Shown here: positions 18,259 through 27,225 of the stretch, one piece after another
Layout: the number at the start of each line of letters is the position of its first letter
Numbering within the stretch: the first letter of the stretch is position 1
Assembly (NCBI RefSeq): GCF_025567345.1
Contig: NZ_JAOQJS010000006.1
Span: forward strand, 186,001-250,000
DNA: 64,000 nucleotides
From: Coprococcus ammoniilyticus
Lineage (GTDB): Bacteria > Bacillota > Clostridia > Lachnospirales > Lachnospiraceae
Direction: 5' to 3'
The notes under the pieces: generated by a model
What the model was told of the DNA's origin: nothing
The model's database searches: none
Seen by the model: only the letters and a program-made list of their open reading frames with translations
Translations under genes and position numbers: made by a program

Positions 18259-19158
18259 CTATTTGTCAGCATCGATTACTGTTTGAATCTGTTTCATAAG
18301 AGTGTCATAGTTATTCTGGTCATCGATACCGCCGAGCATAGGATCGCCGACAATATTACCATTTCTGTCGACAAGTATGGTTGTAGGAAATGCCATGATG
18401 TCGGAGGCATATTTACCTGCGTTTGAATCAGAGTCAATGGAAATATTGCGGTATTTGGCACCCTGACTGTCAAGAATGGCTGCAGCTTCTTTGATAGCAT
18501 CTTCGTTTCCGTCAAAGGTCTCTGTGTTGATACCTACTACTTCGCCTCCCATCGATTTGATGGCATCGTTTAATTCATTAAGCTTGGATAATTCTGCGAC
18601 ACAAGGTTTGCAGCCAGTAAACCAGAAATTAACGACAGTTACTGCATTATTGGAAAACAGGCTTTCGTCAACAGAATTACCATCAAAATCCTTGCCGGAG
18701 AAACTTTTGAAAGGTGTGATTTCTTCGGAACTGTCGTTCTGGTCGGTGCTTTCTGATCCTGTATTATTATTTTCGATTTCGGATATCTGCTTTTCAATCT
18801 GTCTGATGGTTTCAATATCATCGTTAAGTGTTTTCAGTTCATCATCTGTAAAGGATTCCTTGTTTGATTCCACGGTGCCGGCCAGATAATCGGCATAATC
18901 TCCGCTTGGATCAGCGCTGCTTTTATTCATCATGCCAAATACCTTGTTCCATACATCCTGGTGATTTGCAAAGATCTGGTTCTCCTGCTGATATAAATCA
19001 TCCAGCTTCGTGTTGGAATTGTCCGCAGCTTCAGTGGTGGCTTCTGTCTGGGTTTTTTGTGAACTCTCAGTTGTGGCAGATCCTGATCCGCTACATGCTG
19101 TGAGAGATAATGCTGCACAGAGAGTGATAATAGATAGTAATGTTTTTTTTGTCTTCAT
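18259..19158 (-). CDS. TlpA-like thioredoxin-fold lipoprotein
   Basis: 299 residues. The lipobox LTAC puts the lipidated Cys at residue 22, so the protein sits outside the membrane. Residues 50-135 are acidic and helical with possible coiled coil. A TlpA/AhpC-type thioredoxin fold occupies about 148-299, with active site NFWFTGCKPC (Cys183, Cys186), and closes with AFPTTILVDRNGNIV, including the cis-Pro. Such lipoproteins reduce or exchange disulfides of exported proteins. Immediately downstream of the polyferredoxin and CD1871A-type genes on the same strand (52-base gap), it forms the terminal thiol component of that cassette. No msrAB gene is adjacent here. Confidence 0.9.
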   Translation of the reverse strand: MKTKKTLLSIITLCAALSLTACSGSGSATTESSQKTQTEATTEAADNSNTKLDDLYQQENQIFANHQDVWNKVFGMMNKSSADPSGDYADYLAGTVESNKESFTDDELKTLNDDIETIRQIEKQISEIENNNTGSESTDQNDSSEEITPFKSFSGKDFDGNSVDESLFSNNAVTVVNFWFTGCKPCVAELSKLNELNDAIKSMGGEVVGINTETFDGNEDAIKEAAAILDSQGAKYRNISIDSDSNAGKYASDIMAFPTTILVDRNGNIVGDPMLGGIDDQNNYDTLMKQIQTVIDADK

Positions 19159-19210
19159 AGATAATTGCTCCTTTAAATAATAATTTAGATAATATTAGTG
19201 TGGCTGATTG

Positions 19211-20116
19211 TTACACGTTGGTTTTGGAAGATTGCTTATGTCCCTTTTGGGAACATGGTCTTCCCATAAACTGATAGCAGATCGCGTCTTTTGGACAGGC
19301 CTTTATACATGCTCCGCATCGTATGCATTCCGGATGATTCGGAGTCTTACAGACATCGACGTCCATTTTGCATACCTTTGAACATTGGTTACATCCGACA
19401 CATTTGCTGCTTTCAACCTTGATATTTATAAGGCTGACCTTGTTAAATAATGAATAGATTGCTCCAAGAGGACAAATCCATTTGCAGAAAGGTCTGTAGA
19501 ACAAAATACTCAGTATAATAACCGTAATTAAAATAAGGCACTTAAAAGAAAAAAGCTTTCCGAGAGCAGACCGTATAGCGGTATTTCCAAGTGAAAGTGG
19601 TATAGCTCCCTCTAAAACGCCCTGTGGGCAAATATACTTACAGAAGAACGGATCGCCCATTCCTATGGAGTTCGTTACAAGCATCGGCAGAAGTATAACG
19701 AAAACGATCAGGATGATATATTTCAGGTATCTTAACGGTTTCAGTCTGGCTGTGGAAAATTTTTTCCCCGGTATTTTATGAAGCAGATCCTGAAACCATC
19801 CAAATGGGCACAAAAAACCACATATAAATCTTCCGAGGATCACACCGAGTAAAATGAAAAAACCAGTTATGTAGTACGAAAACTTAAATTTGAATGAGCC
19901 GACAACCGCTTGGAATGCCCCGATCGGACAGGCTCCGGTTGCAGCGGGACAGGAGTAACAGTTTAATCCCGGTACGCATATTGTTTTCGCTTTGCCCTGA
20001 TAGATCTTGCCTTTAAATAAATTGGGGATGTGAATATTGGTAAGCAGCGTGGCAGCTGCCTGTATCCATCCGCGTATTCTGGCTGTTTTTTTTGATATTG
20101 ATTTGTTCTTATCCAA
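19211..20116 (-). CDS. NapH-like membrane polyferredoxin (4Fe-4S binding)
   Basis: 301 residues with about five membrane segments. Cys motifs in order: CVPGLNCYSC...CPIGAF near the N-terminus, CGFLCPFGW, CKYICPQG, CKWICPLGAIY, then two ferredoxin clusters, CVGCNQCSKVCK and CIRCGACIKACPKDA. The CxxxCP membrane motifs are those of NapH/NosR/CcoG-type electron carriers, which move electrons across or along the membrane. It starts with TTG at 20116 and overlaps the stop of the upstream small gene by 8 bases, so translation is coupled. The neighbouring TlpA lipoprotein suggests that it supplies electrons to extracytoplasmic disulfides, in place of CcdA/DsbD. That role is inference. Confidence 0.88.
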   Translation of the reverse strand: MDKNKSISKKTARIRGWIQAAATLLTNIHIPNLFKGKIYQGKAKTICVPGLNCYSCPAATGACPIGAFQAVVGSFKFKFSYYITGFFILLGVILGRFICGFLCPFGWFQDLLHKIPGKKFSTARLKPLRYLKYIILIVFVILLPMLVTNSIGMGDPFFCKYICPQGVLEGAIPLSLGNTAIRSALGKLFSFKCLILITVIILSILFYRPFCKWICPLGAIYSLFNKVSLINIKVESSKCVGCNQCSKVCKMDVDVCKTPNHPECIRCGACIKACPKDAICYQFMGRPCSQKGHKQSSKTNV

Positions 20117-20249
20117 TTCCTACACACTCCAGACATAATTTTATTGCTTTGCTGAGCACGGCAGCCGCTTCACCTCTGACTACACCATAGCTGATCATTG
20201 CTATACCTGTGATGAGTAAAACGATCTGAGATATTTTCCTGTACTTCAA
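20109..20249 (-). CDS. CD1871A-type small CXXC membrane protein (46 aa)
   Basis: A very short gene easily missed because it starts with TTG. The protein begins MKYRKISQIVLLITGIAMIS, continues YGVVRGEAAAVLSKAIK and ends LCLECVGIG. It has one membrane helix (about 8-22) and a C-terminal CLEC redox motif. RBS AAGGAG lies ten bases upstream of the TTG. The same helix plus CLEC pattern is known from small proteins encoded next to 4Fe-4S membrane proteins in Clostridia. It overlaps the polyferredoxin start, so it is the first gene of a three-gene operon. It may be a redox relay or a maturation subunit of the polyferredoxin. Confidence 0.88.
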   Translation of the reverse strand: MKYRKISQIVLLITGIAMISYGVVRGEAAAVLSKAIKLCLECVGIG

Positions 20250-20280
20250 GATATTGCAGCTCCTTTCTTGATTGTGTTTG

Positions 20281-20309
20281 TTGACCAACTGACCTGGGTA
20301 TTATACAAT
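20281..20309 (+). promoter_or_regulatory. Divergent promoter region of the redox operon and its two-component system
   Basis: On the plus strand, TTGACC (20281-20286) and TACAAT (20304-20309) are 17 bases apart and point at the response regulator. On the minus strand, TATAAT (20305-20300) overlaps that -10 box and points at the CD1871A-type gene. The two -10 boxes share bases, so the two transcripts probably compete or are co-regulated. Confidence 0.65.
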
Positions 20310-20350
20310 AGCTGATGTAAAATTTTTGTTAAGAAACAGGTGAAAGATTT

Positions 20351-21031
20351 TTGAGATTATTAATAGTTGAAGATGAGAAACAAATATGTGATATGGTTGC
20401 GAAAAGCCTGTATGGTGTTGGGTATGAAGTGGATACCTGTTATGATGGGGAAGAAGCTCTTGAATGTATCCTTACGGAGGATTATGATCTGATCGTTTTG
20501 GATCTGAATCTGCCCGGTATGGATGGAATGGAAATCTTAAGAGAACTCAGACGGAAAAATGAGGAGACAAAGGTTATTATATTATCTGCAAGAGGACAGA
20601 TCGCGGATAAGGTTGAGGGACTGGATGCAGGTGCAAATGATTATATGGAAAAACCATTTCATATAAAGGAACTTGAAGCACGTATCAGAAGTCTGACAAG
20701 AAGAAAATTTGTGCAGAAGGATGTATGTCTGGAAAGCGGCGAGATAAGCTTTGATACGATAAAACGTGAGGCATATGCAAAAGGGAAAAAGGTTTCCCTT
20801 ACAAGAAAAGAAAATGGTATTTTAGAATATCTGCTTCTCAATCTGGGAAGACCGGTAAGTCAGGAAGAATTGATGGAGCATGTCTGGGATGCATCCGTGG
20901 ACAGCTTTAGTGGAGCAATCAGAGTACATATGTCTTCGCTTAGAAGAAAGCTTAAGGCAGTGCTCGGATATGATCCGATTTTGAACAAGGTAGGAGAAGG
21001 GTATAAAATACGGGAGGAGGCCGATAGATGA
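20351..21031 (+). CDS. OmpR-family response regulator
   Basis: 226 residues. The receiver domain opens MRLLIVEDEKQ and has the phospho-acceptor in DLIVLDLNLPG (Asp near 51) and the Lys in MEKPFH. The winged-helix DNA-binding domain runs from about 125 and ends NKVGEGYKI. It starts with TTG at 20351 after AGGTGA. It overlaps the histidine kinase by 4 bases (ATGA). Position, divergent from the CD1871A/polyferredoxin/TlpA operon with overlapping promoters, makes that operon the likely target. Confidence 0.92.
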   Translation: MRLLIVEDEKQICDMVAKSLYGVGYEVDTCYDGEEALECILTEDYDLIVLDLNLPGMDGMEILRELRRKNEETKVIILSARGQIADKVEGLDAGANDYMEKPFHIKELEARIRSLTRRKFVQKDVCLESGEISFDTIKREAYAKGKKVSLTRKENGILEYLLLNLGRPVSQEELMEHVWDASVDSFSGAIRVHMSSLRRKLKAVLGYDPILNKVGEGYKIREEADR

Positions 21032-22176
21032 AAAGAATGTCGCTACAGTGGAGGCTTACATGTATAATTACATTATATATTGCGCTTATATGTGGATGTC
21101 TGACTATGCTTATTTATAAAAACGGTGTGTACTATATTGATTCTCTGCAAGAGACTGTTGATGCCAGGGGAGATGATAACGGAAGCTCTTCGGATGAAAT
21201 ATACATCAGCATTCCGGAGGATAACTGGGATGATTTTGCAAATGATTTTTCCGTTCAGGTGTACAATAACAAGGCAGACTACAAAAAAAACAGCCTGATA
21301 ATTTCAGCCTTGCTGGCACTTCTGGGTGGTGTGGCCACGTATTTTATCAGTGGACATGCTCTAAAGCCGATTGGTAAGTTTTCTGATAAGATTGAAGAGG
21401 TACAGGCACAAAATCTGGCAGATTCGCGAATAGAAGAAAACAATGTTAAAGAACTGAACCAACTGAGTGTTTCGTATAACAAGATGCTTGAACGTCTCTC
21501 GGATGCATTTGATATACAGAGACAATTTACCGCAAATGCGGCACATGAGCTTCGAACCCCATTATCTTTAATGCAGATACAGCTTGATTCATATAATTCC
21601 AATCCGCATCCGGGCAATGATACAGATACTGAGCAAACGATAAAGATGGTTACGGAACAGAATGACAGACTCGGTAAAATGGTAAAAACCCTTCTGGATA
21701 TGAGCGAGCTTCAAACTGTGGGGAGAGACGATGTAATAATGGTCAATGCTCTTGTTGATGAAGTATTGGCGGATCTGGAACCGCTTGCACAGGAAAAAAA
21801 TATAAAACTTATTGGAAAATGCACGGATATAAGGATGATCGGAAGTGATATCCTTATTTACAGGATGGTATACAATCTTGTTGAGAATGCTATAAAATAT
21901 AATCATTCTGGGGGACGGGTTACAGTGACCGCATATCAAAAGGAAAAACATATTTACTTGTCAATAGAGGATACCGGAAATGGAATCCCGGAGGAACTCA
22001 GGCAGCGTGTGTTTGAACCGTTCTTTCGTGTGGATAAATCCAGAAGCCGGGAACTTGGTGGTGTCGGACTTGGACTTGCGCTTGTTCATGAAATCGTAAG
22101 TGCGCATGATGGGACAATTACAGTCCGGTCTAATCCATCCGGAGGTACGATTTTTGATGTGAGTTTTACCCAGTGA
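21028..22176 (+). CDS. Membrane sensor histidine kinase
   Basis: 382 residues. Two membrane helices (about 8-28 and 88-108) flank a short extracytoplasmic loop of about 60 acidic residues. A HAMP-like linker follows, then the H-box FTANAAHELRTPLSLM, an N-box VYNLVENAIKYN and G-boxes DTGNGIP and GGVGLGLALV. It should autophosphorylate on the H-box His and pass the phosphate to the upstream regulator. The loop has no Cys, so direct thiol sensing by the loop is unlikely. Sensing through a partner such as the TlpA lipoprotein is possible but not shown. Confidence 0.92.
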   Translation: MKRMSLQWRLTCIITLYIALICGCLTMLIYKNGVYYIDSLQETVDARGDDNGSSSDEIYISIPEDNWDDFANDFSVQVYNNKADYKKNSLIISALLALLGGVATYFISGHALKPIGKFSDKIEEVQAQNLADSRIEENNVKELNQLSVSYNKMLERLSDAFDIQRQFTANAAHELRTPLSLMQIQLDSYNSNPHPGNDTDTEQTIKMVTEQNDRLGKMVKTLLDMSELQTVGRDDVIMVNALVDEVLADLEPLAQEKNIKLIGKCTDIRMIGSDILIYRMVYNLVENAIKYNHSGGRVTVTAYQKEKHIYLSIEDTGNGIPEELRQRVFEPFFRVDKSRSRELGGVGLGLALVHEIVSAHDGTITVRSNPSGGTIFDVSFTQ

Positions 22177-22216
22177 TCATTCTTGAAATGTGTGTGAAAA
22201 AATAAAATAAAAATAA

Positions 22217-22259
22217 TTAGCACTCACCTATTGACAGTGCTAACAAAAAGTGTTATGTT
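22217..22259 (+). promoter_or_regulatory. CIRCE operator overlapping the clpB promoter
   Basis: TTAGCACTC (22217-22225), 9 bases, CAGTGCTAA (22235-22243). TTGACA (22231-22236), 17 bases, TATGTT (22254-22259). The geometry is identical to the hsp20 site at 5442, so HrcA should repress clpB and hsp20 together. Confidence 0.92.
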
Positions 22260-22298
22260 AACTACTGTAATGAAAGTGTATCTTGAATTACAGTAGTT
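22260..22298 (+). promoter_or_regulatory. 12-bp perfect inverted repeat at the clpB transcription start
   Basis: AACTACTGTAAT (22260-22271) pairs with ATTACAGTAGTT (22287-22298), then TTT. The predicted start (about 22266) lies inside the left arm, so only part of the hairpin could form in RNA. It may be a DNA operator for a second regulator or a partial attenuator. It does not match the CtsR direct-repeat site. Confidence 0.5.
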
Positions 22299-22323
22299 TT
22301 TATATGTCAGGAGGTAAATGATT

Positions 22324-24900
22324 ATGGATATGGACAAATACACAAGAAAGTCGCTTGAAGTAATAGAAAAAGCGAAAGATAAAGCCCTGGAATATGATAA
22401 TCAGGAGCTTGCACAGATTCATTTACTTGCAGGATTGCTTGAGATAGACGAAAGCCTTATTTCGAAGATTTTTGAAAAACTCGATATAGATGTAACAGCA
22501 GCGGTAAATAGGGTGGAAGATAAGCTTGCATCACTGCCAAAAGTAAGTGGCGGAAATCTGTATGCCGGAAATAATTTTTCAAAGGCGCTCATTCAGGCTG
22601 AAAAGGAAGCAAAGCAGATGGGAGACAGCTTTGTATCGGTTGAGCATCTGTTCCTTGGACTGATCGAAAAAGCCGATTCCGATGTGAAGCCATTGCTTAA
22701 AACATGGGCGATCGATCGAAACACATTTTTAAAGGCTCTGGCAGATATCAGAGGAAATAAAAAGGTAGACAGTGAGAATCCGGAAGATTCCTATGAAGCA
22801 ATGGAGAAGTTCGGATACGATCTGGTGGAACGGGCAAGAGAGCAGAAGATCGATCCGGTTATCGGACGAGATGCTGAGATACGAAACGTGATCCGGATCC
22901 TTTCCCGTAAGACCAAGAATAACCCGGTTCTGATCGGTGAACCTGGTGTAGGTAAGACAGCGGTTGCAGAAGGTCTGGCACAGCGTATTGTCAGAGGTGA
23001 TGTGCCGGAAGGCTTGAAGAATAAGAAGATATTCGCACTGGATATGGGTGCGCTGGTTGCCGGTGCCAAGTATCGTGGTGAATTTGAGGAACGTCTGAAG
23101 ACAGTTCTGGATGAAGTAAAGAAATCAGAAGGCGAGATAATCCTCTTTATTGATGAGCTGCATACGATCGTTGGAGCCGGTAAGACAGATGGCGCAATGG
23201 ATGCAGGCAATATGTTAAAGCCTATGCTTGCCCGTGGCGAACTGCATTGTATCGGTGCAACGACACTTGACGAATACAGACAGTACATTGAAAAGGATGC
23301 CGCTCTGGAACGTCGTTTCCAACCGGTACAGATTGATGAGCCGACGGTAGAAGATACGATCTCCATTCTTCGTGGTATCAAGGAAAGATATGAGGTGTTC
23401 CATGGAGTTAAGATCTCGGATGGTGCATTGGTAAGTGCAGCGGTACTTTCCAACCGGTACATTACAGATCGTTTCCTTCCGGATAAAGCGATCGACCTTG
23501 TCGATGAAGCCTGTGCGATGATCAAGACGGAGTTGGATTCCATGCCGGCCGAAGTTGATGAGATCACAAGAAAGATCATGCAGCTTGAGATCGAGGAAGC
23601 CGCACTGAAGAAAGAGGAAGACCACCTGAGCAAGCAGAGACTGGCGGATATACAGTCAGAGCTTGCAGAGTTAAAGGATAAAGCAAATAATCTGAAAGCC
23701 AAATGGGAGAATGAAAAGGCAGGCGTTGAGAAGATTCGTAACCTGAAAGAGGAGATCGAGAAGATCAAGAATGATATTCAGGTTGCCCAGAGAAATTACG
23801 ATCTGAACAAAGCAGCCGAATTGCAGTATGGCAAACTCCCGGCAGCTCAGAAAGAGCTGGAACTGGCAGAGCAGTCTGCATCGGAGAAAGAACGAAAGCT
23901 GGTACATGAGGTCGTATCAGAAGAAGAAATTTCGGAGATTGTATCCAAGTGGACCGGTATTCCGGTAGCCAAACTGACGGCGAGTGAAAAGAGTAAGACA
24001 CTGAATCTTGCAGATGAACTTCATAAGAGGGTTGTCGGTCAGGATGAAGCTGTTGAATATGTCAGCGATGCGATCATCCGTTCCAAAGCAGGAATCAAGG
24101 ATCCAAGCAAGCCGATCGGCTCATTCCTGTTCCTTGGACCAACCGGTGTAGGTAAGACAGAGCTTGCAAAGACACTGGCAGAAGCTTTATTTGATAATGA
24201 ACAGAACATGGTTCGTATCGATATGAGTGAATATATGGAGAAATACAGTGTATCCAGACTGATCGGAGCGCCTCCTGGATATGTAGGCTACGATGAAGGC
24301 GGACAGCTTACCGAGGCAGTCCGTAGGAAACCATATTCGGTTGTCTTGTTCGACGAAGTAGAGAAGGCACACCCGGATGTATTCAATGTATTATTACAGG
24401 TATTAGATGATGGACGTATCACGGACTCACAGGGCAGAACGGTAGACTTTAAGAATACGATCATCATCATGACATCGAATATCGGTGGTGTGGATATCGC
24501 AGAAGGCGGTGGCGAGATCACGGATGAGATACGGGAGACAGTTATGAACAAACTGAAACAGCACTTCCGTCCGGAGTTCCTGAACCGTATCGATGAGACC
24601 ATCATCTTCAAGTCATTAAGCAAAGAGAACATTGGCAGTATCGTTGATCTTATGGTCAAGGATCTGAACAAACGTCTGGCTGGACAGGAGATCACGATCA
24701 AGCTTACGGATGAGGCTAAGAGTGCGATCATCGATCAGGGCTATGATCCGGTCTATGGTGCAAGACCATTGAAGCGTTTTATTCAGAAGAATGTTGAGAC
24801 ACTGGTTGCCCGTATGATCCTTGCAGGTGAAGTATCCACCCAGTCAGCGATCATCATTGACTATGACGGTCAGAAATTGACAGCCGGAAATGAGAAGTAG
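22324..24900 (+). CDS. clpB: ATP-dependent disaggregase ClpB
   Basis: 858 residues. The N-terminal double Clp repeat covers about 1-150. AAA-1 has Walker A GEPGVGKT (about 205) and Walker B FIDELHT. A long coiled-coil middle domain, about 400-530, identifies ClpB rather than ClpC or ClpA. AAA-2 has GPTGVGKT (about 605), and no ClpP-binding IGF loop is apparent. It rescues aggregated proteins with DnaK and small Hsps such as the Hsp20 in this window. The start at 22324 is chosen because AGGAGG (22309-22314) is nine bases upstream; the ATG at 22318 is only three bases away from it. CIRCE control is evident. Confidence 0.95.
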   Translation: MDMDKYTRKSLEVIEKAKDKALEYDNQELAQIHLLAGLLEIDESLISKIFEKLDIDVTAAVNRVEDKLASLPKVSGGNLYAGNNFSKALIQAEKEAKQMGDSFVSVEHLFLGLIEKADSDVKPLLKTWAIDRNTFLKALADIRGNKKVDSENPEDSYEAMEKFGYDLVERAREQKIDPVIGRDAEIRNVIRILSRKTKNNPVLIGEPGVGKTAVAEGLAQRIVRGDVPEGLKNKKIFALDMGALVAGAKYRGEFEERLKTVLDEVKKSEGEIILFIDELHTIVGAGKTDGAMDAGNMLKPMLARGELHCIGATTLDEYRQYIEKDAALERRFQPVQIDEPTVEDTISILRGIKERYEVFHGVKISDGALVSAAVLSNRYITDRFLPDKAIDLVDEACAMIKTELDSMPAEVDEITRKIMQLEIEEAALKKEEDHLSKQRLADIQSELAELKDKANNLKAKWENEKAGVEKIRNLKEEIEKIKNDIQVAQRNYDLNKAAELQYGKLPAAQKELELAEQSASEKERKLVHEVVSEEEISEIVSKWTGIPVAKLTASEKSKTLNLADELHKRVVGQDEAVEYVSDAIIRSKAGIKDPSKPIGSFLFLGPTGVGKTELAKTLAEALFDNEQNMVRIDMSEYMEKYSVSRLIGAPPGYVGYDEGGQLTEAVRRKPYSVVLFDEVEKAHPDVFNVLLQVLDDGRITDSQGRTVDFKNTIIIMTSNIGGVDIAEGGGEITDEIRETVMNKLKQHFRPEFLNRIDETIIFKSLSKENIGSIVDLMVKDLNKRLAGQEITIKLTDEAKSAIIDQGYDPVYGARPLKRFIQKNVETLVARMILAGEVSTQSAIIIDYDGQKLTAGNEK

Positions 24901-24934
24901 TAATATAAACAGGTAGTAAATGCCTGGTGACAAC

Positions 24935-25005
24935 TAAAATAAGCATGATAAAAGGGATTGGCATTGAAAATATTTTTCGGTGTCAGTCCCTTTAATCTTA
25001 TTTTA
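24935..25005 (+). terminator. Terminator of clpB
   Basis: Long hairpin: TAAAATAAG (24935-24943) with CTTATTTTA (24997-25005), and AAAGGGA (24951-24957) with TCCCTTT, extended by G-U pairs. Confidence 0.65.
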
Positions 25006-25048
25006 ATGATGGTATGCCATTGTATATTAAGATAGGGAGGTTGTGTCC

Positions 25049-25717
25049 ATGCGCATTTTGGTTGTTGAAGATGAATTGGATCTAAATCATATAATATGTA
25101 ATAAACTGACAAAAGAAGGATACAATGTAGATGCCTGTTTTGACGGGCAGGCAGCACTTGATTATCTGGAGACGGCAAGTTACGATGGAGTTATAATGGA
25201 TATTATGATTCCGAAGAAAGATGGTATGTCGGTTTTAAAAACAATCCGGGCAGAAGGAATACAGGTTCCGGTGCTTTTTTTGACTGCAAAGTCCGAAACG
25301 CAGGATATTGTCAGGGGACTGGATGCAGGAGCCAGTGACTATATGACAAAACCGTTTGAGTTTTCGGAATTGCTCGCAAGGTTAAGGGTAATGCTTCGTA
25401 CTGTACATATAAGTAATGACAGCATTTTGAATTATGGGTCATTACAGATTGATACAAATAATCACCGGGTTGTCCGGGATGGTGTGACTGTCGATCTTAC
25501 AGTCCGGGAATATGCAATCCTGGAATATCTGGTGCGTAACAGGAACATTGTTGTCACAAGAGAGCAGATCCGTGCAAATATATGGAGCATTGATGATGAT
25601 ATCAATTCAAATGTAGTTGATGTATATATTCGATATCTTCGCAGAAAAATCGATGATCCTTTTGAAGAAAAACTGATACATACGATCCGGGGAGTAGGTT
25701 ATAGACTGGAATGTTAA
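25049..25717 (+). CDS. OmpR-family response regulator
   Basis: 222 residues. Receiver domain MRILVVEDELDLNHII with phospho-acceptor in GVIMDIMIPKKDG (Asp near 51) and Lys in MTKPFE; winged-helix domain from about 125 ending TIRGVGYRLEC. The start ATG 25049 is eight bases after GGGAGG; a GTG at 25043 is too close to that site. The gene overlaps the following kinase by 7 bases. The target is unknown; the DASS transporter downstream has a terminator between. Confidence 0.92.
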   Translation: MRILVVEDELDLNHIICNKLTKEGYNVDACFDGQAALDYLETASYDGVIMDIMIPKKDGMSVLKTIRAEGIQVPVLFLTAKSETQDIVRGLDAGASDYMTKPFEFSELLARLRVMLRTVHISNDSILNYGSLQIDTNNHRVVRDGVTVDLTVREYAILEYLVRNRNIVVTREQIRANIWSIDDDINSNVVDVYIRYLRRKIDDPFEEKLIHTIRGVGYRLEC

Positions 25718-27099
25718 AAAGGAAAATTTCATTTATTAATTTTACTGTTATTGTTTGTGGACTTATCATTGCAGCAGGAACGATATGTCTTTTATTGATG
25801 CAGAAGAATCTGATCAAAGAGGATACTAAATATCTGGCTTATACAGAACTGGCGCAGGAAGTGAAACGTGCAAAAAAAAATATAGGATTTGATGAGAATG
25901 AGAATCCGTATATAAAAAGCGATTTTTACGATCTGGAAGAGAAAGATACTTATAACGAAAATGTATATGTGTTTTTACAGTCAAGAGACGGAAGTTTTCT
26001 TGATGGCAGAATGCCGGATGATTTCAGAACCGGGCTTGATATCGGATTACAGAGTCTTACAAAAGTAACCTTTCAGGGAGAGCGTTATTACGTAGCAACC
26101 AGACGTGGAAAAATGAAGAATGGAACGGAGGATGACAGTTTTTATCTGGTATGTGCTATGATATCGGAACAGGCGGTGAAAGACAATTATCGCGGACTGT
26201 GGCATCAGTCATATTTGGTGATAGGAGTTGTTGGCGCATTTTTTATTTTGTTTGCCCTTTTATTAAGATATCTGATCGCTGTACCAATGAGACAGTTGAA
26301 TGAATCGATAAAAAAGAGCGGAGAGAATCTGGATTTTACGGATAGTCTGGAATATAAAGGATGTTTTAAAGAACTTCAGATGTTAACAGATGCAAATAAT
26401 CATTTGTACCAGAGAGTGCAGCAGGAGTTGGAACGTCAGGAAGAATTTAATGCGAATGTATTCCATGAACTTCGTACGCCTATTGCTGTTATGCATGCAC
26501 AATGCCAGGTGTCGAGAGAGGTGGCAGAAAAGAAGCAGGATAAAGAAGCAATAAAAAGTATAGAGGTATTTGAGCGACAGACAAACCGTATGAAGAATCT
26601 GGTTGATCATTTGCTTCAGATGACTGCAATAGATAGAAAGGGGACAACATTCAGTATAGAAGATATTGATGTTCGGGATGTAATTGAATCTGCATGTGAT
26701 GATATAGCATATATTGATACGAAACACATTACATTTGAATATTCCCTTCAGCCGACTATCATACAGGCAAATATGAATCTTATCTATATTGTTATAAATA
26801 ACCTGCTTTCAAATGCTGTAAAGTATAGCAATGAAGGAGCTAAAATCTATGTGTCCTGTGGAGAGAAAGACGGAAAGTCGTATATTCGTATTCAGGATGA
26901 AGGCTGTGGAATAGAGAAAGAAAATATATCCAAAATATTTGAAAGCTTTTATCGAGAAAAAAAAGATCGTAATGCGGAAGGCTTTGGTCTGGGACTTTCA
27001 CAGGCAATGAAGATTGCTGAGTTATATGGGGGAGGGATTTATGTTGAAAGTACAAAGAATAAAGGAAGTATTTTCACATTTTTTATTCCAAAACCTTAA
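25711..27099 (+). CDS. Membrane sensor histidine kinase
   Basis: 462 residues. Membrane helices lie at about 6-28 and 172-194, with a roughly 140-residue extracytoplasmic sensor domain between them. HAMP-like linker, H-box EFNANVFHELRTPIAVM (about residue 250), N-box VINNLLSNAVKYS, G-boxes DEGCGIEKEN and GFGLGLS. It pairs with the overlapping response regulator. The extracytoplasmic domain is acidic and of no family I recognise, so the signal is unknown. Confidence 0.92.
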   Translation: MLKRKISFINFTVIVCGLIIAAGTICLLLMQKNLIKEDTKYLAYTELAQEVKRAKKNIGFDENENPYIKSDFYDLEEKDTYNENVYVFLQSRDGSFLDGRMPDDFRTGLDIGLQSLTKVTFQGERYYVATRRGKMKNGTEDDSFYLVCAMISEQAVKDNYRGLWHQSYLVIGVVGAFFILFALLLRYLIAVPMRQLNESIKKSGENLDFTDSLEYKGCFKELQMLTDANNHLYQRVQQELERQEEFNANVFHELRTPIAVMHAQCQVSREVAEKKQDKEAIKSIEVFERQTNRMKNLVDHLLQMTAIDRKGTTFSIEDIDVRDVIESACDDIAYIDTKHITFEYSLQPTIIQANMNLIYIVINNLLSNAVKYSNEGAKIYVSCGEKDGKSYIRIQDEGCGIEKENISKIFESFYREKKDRNAEGFGLGLSQAMKIAELYGGGIYVESTKNKGSIFTFFIPKP

Positions 27100-27130
27100 A
27101 AATAAATAGAAGAATGTCGAATTTTTAATA

Positions 27131-27180
27131 GAGCTTTAATATTGGATTTTTATAATCCGATATTAGGGTTCTTTTTTTTA
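27131..27180 (+). terminator. Terminator of the second two-component system
   Basis: TAATATTGGATT (27137-27148) pairs with AATCCGATATTA (27154-27165), one G-U pair, and a run of nine T follows at 27172. Confidence 0.8.
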
Positions 27181-27225
27181 TGTAGAAAGAACAATATATC
27201 GAGTAGGACTTGCTTGGAGGATTAT

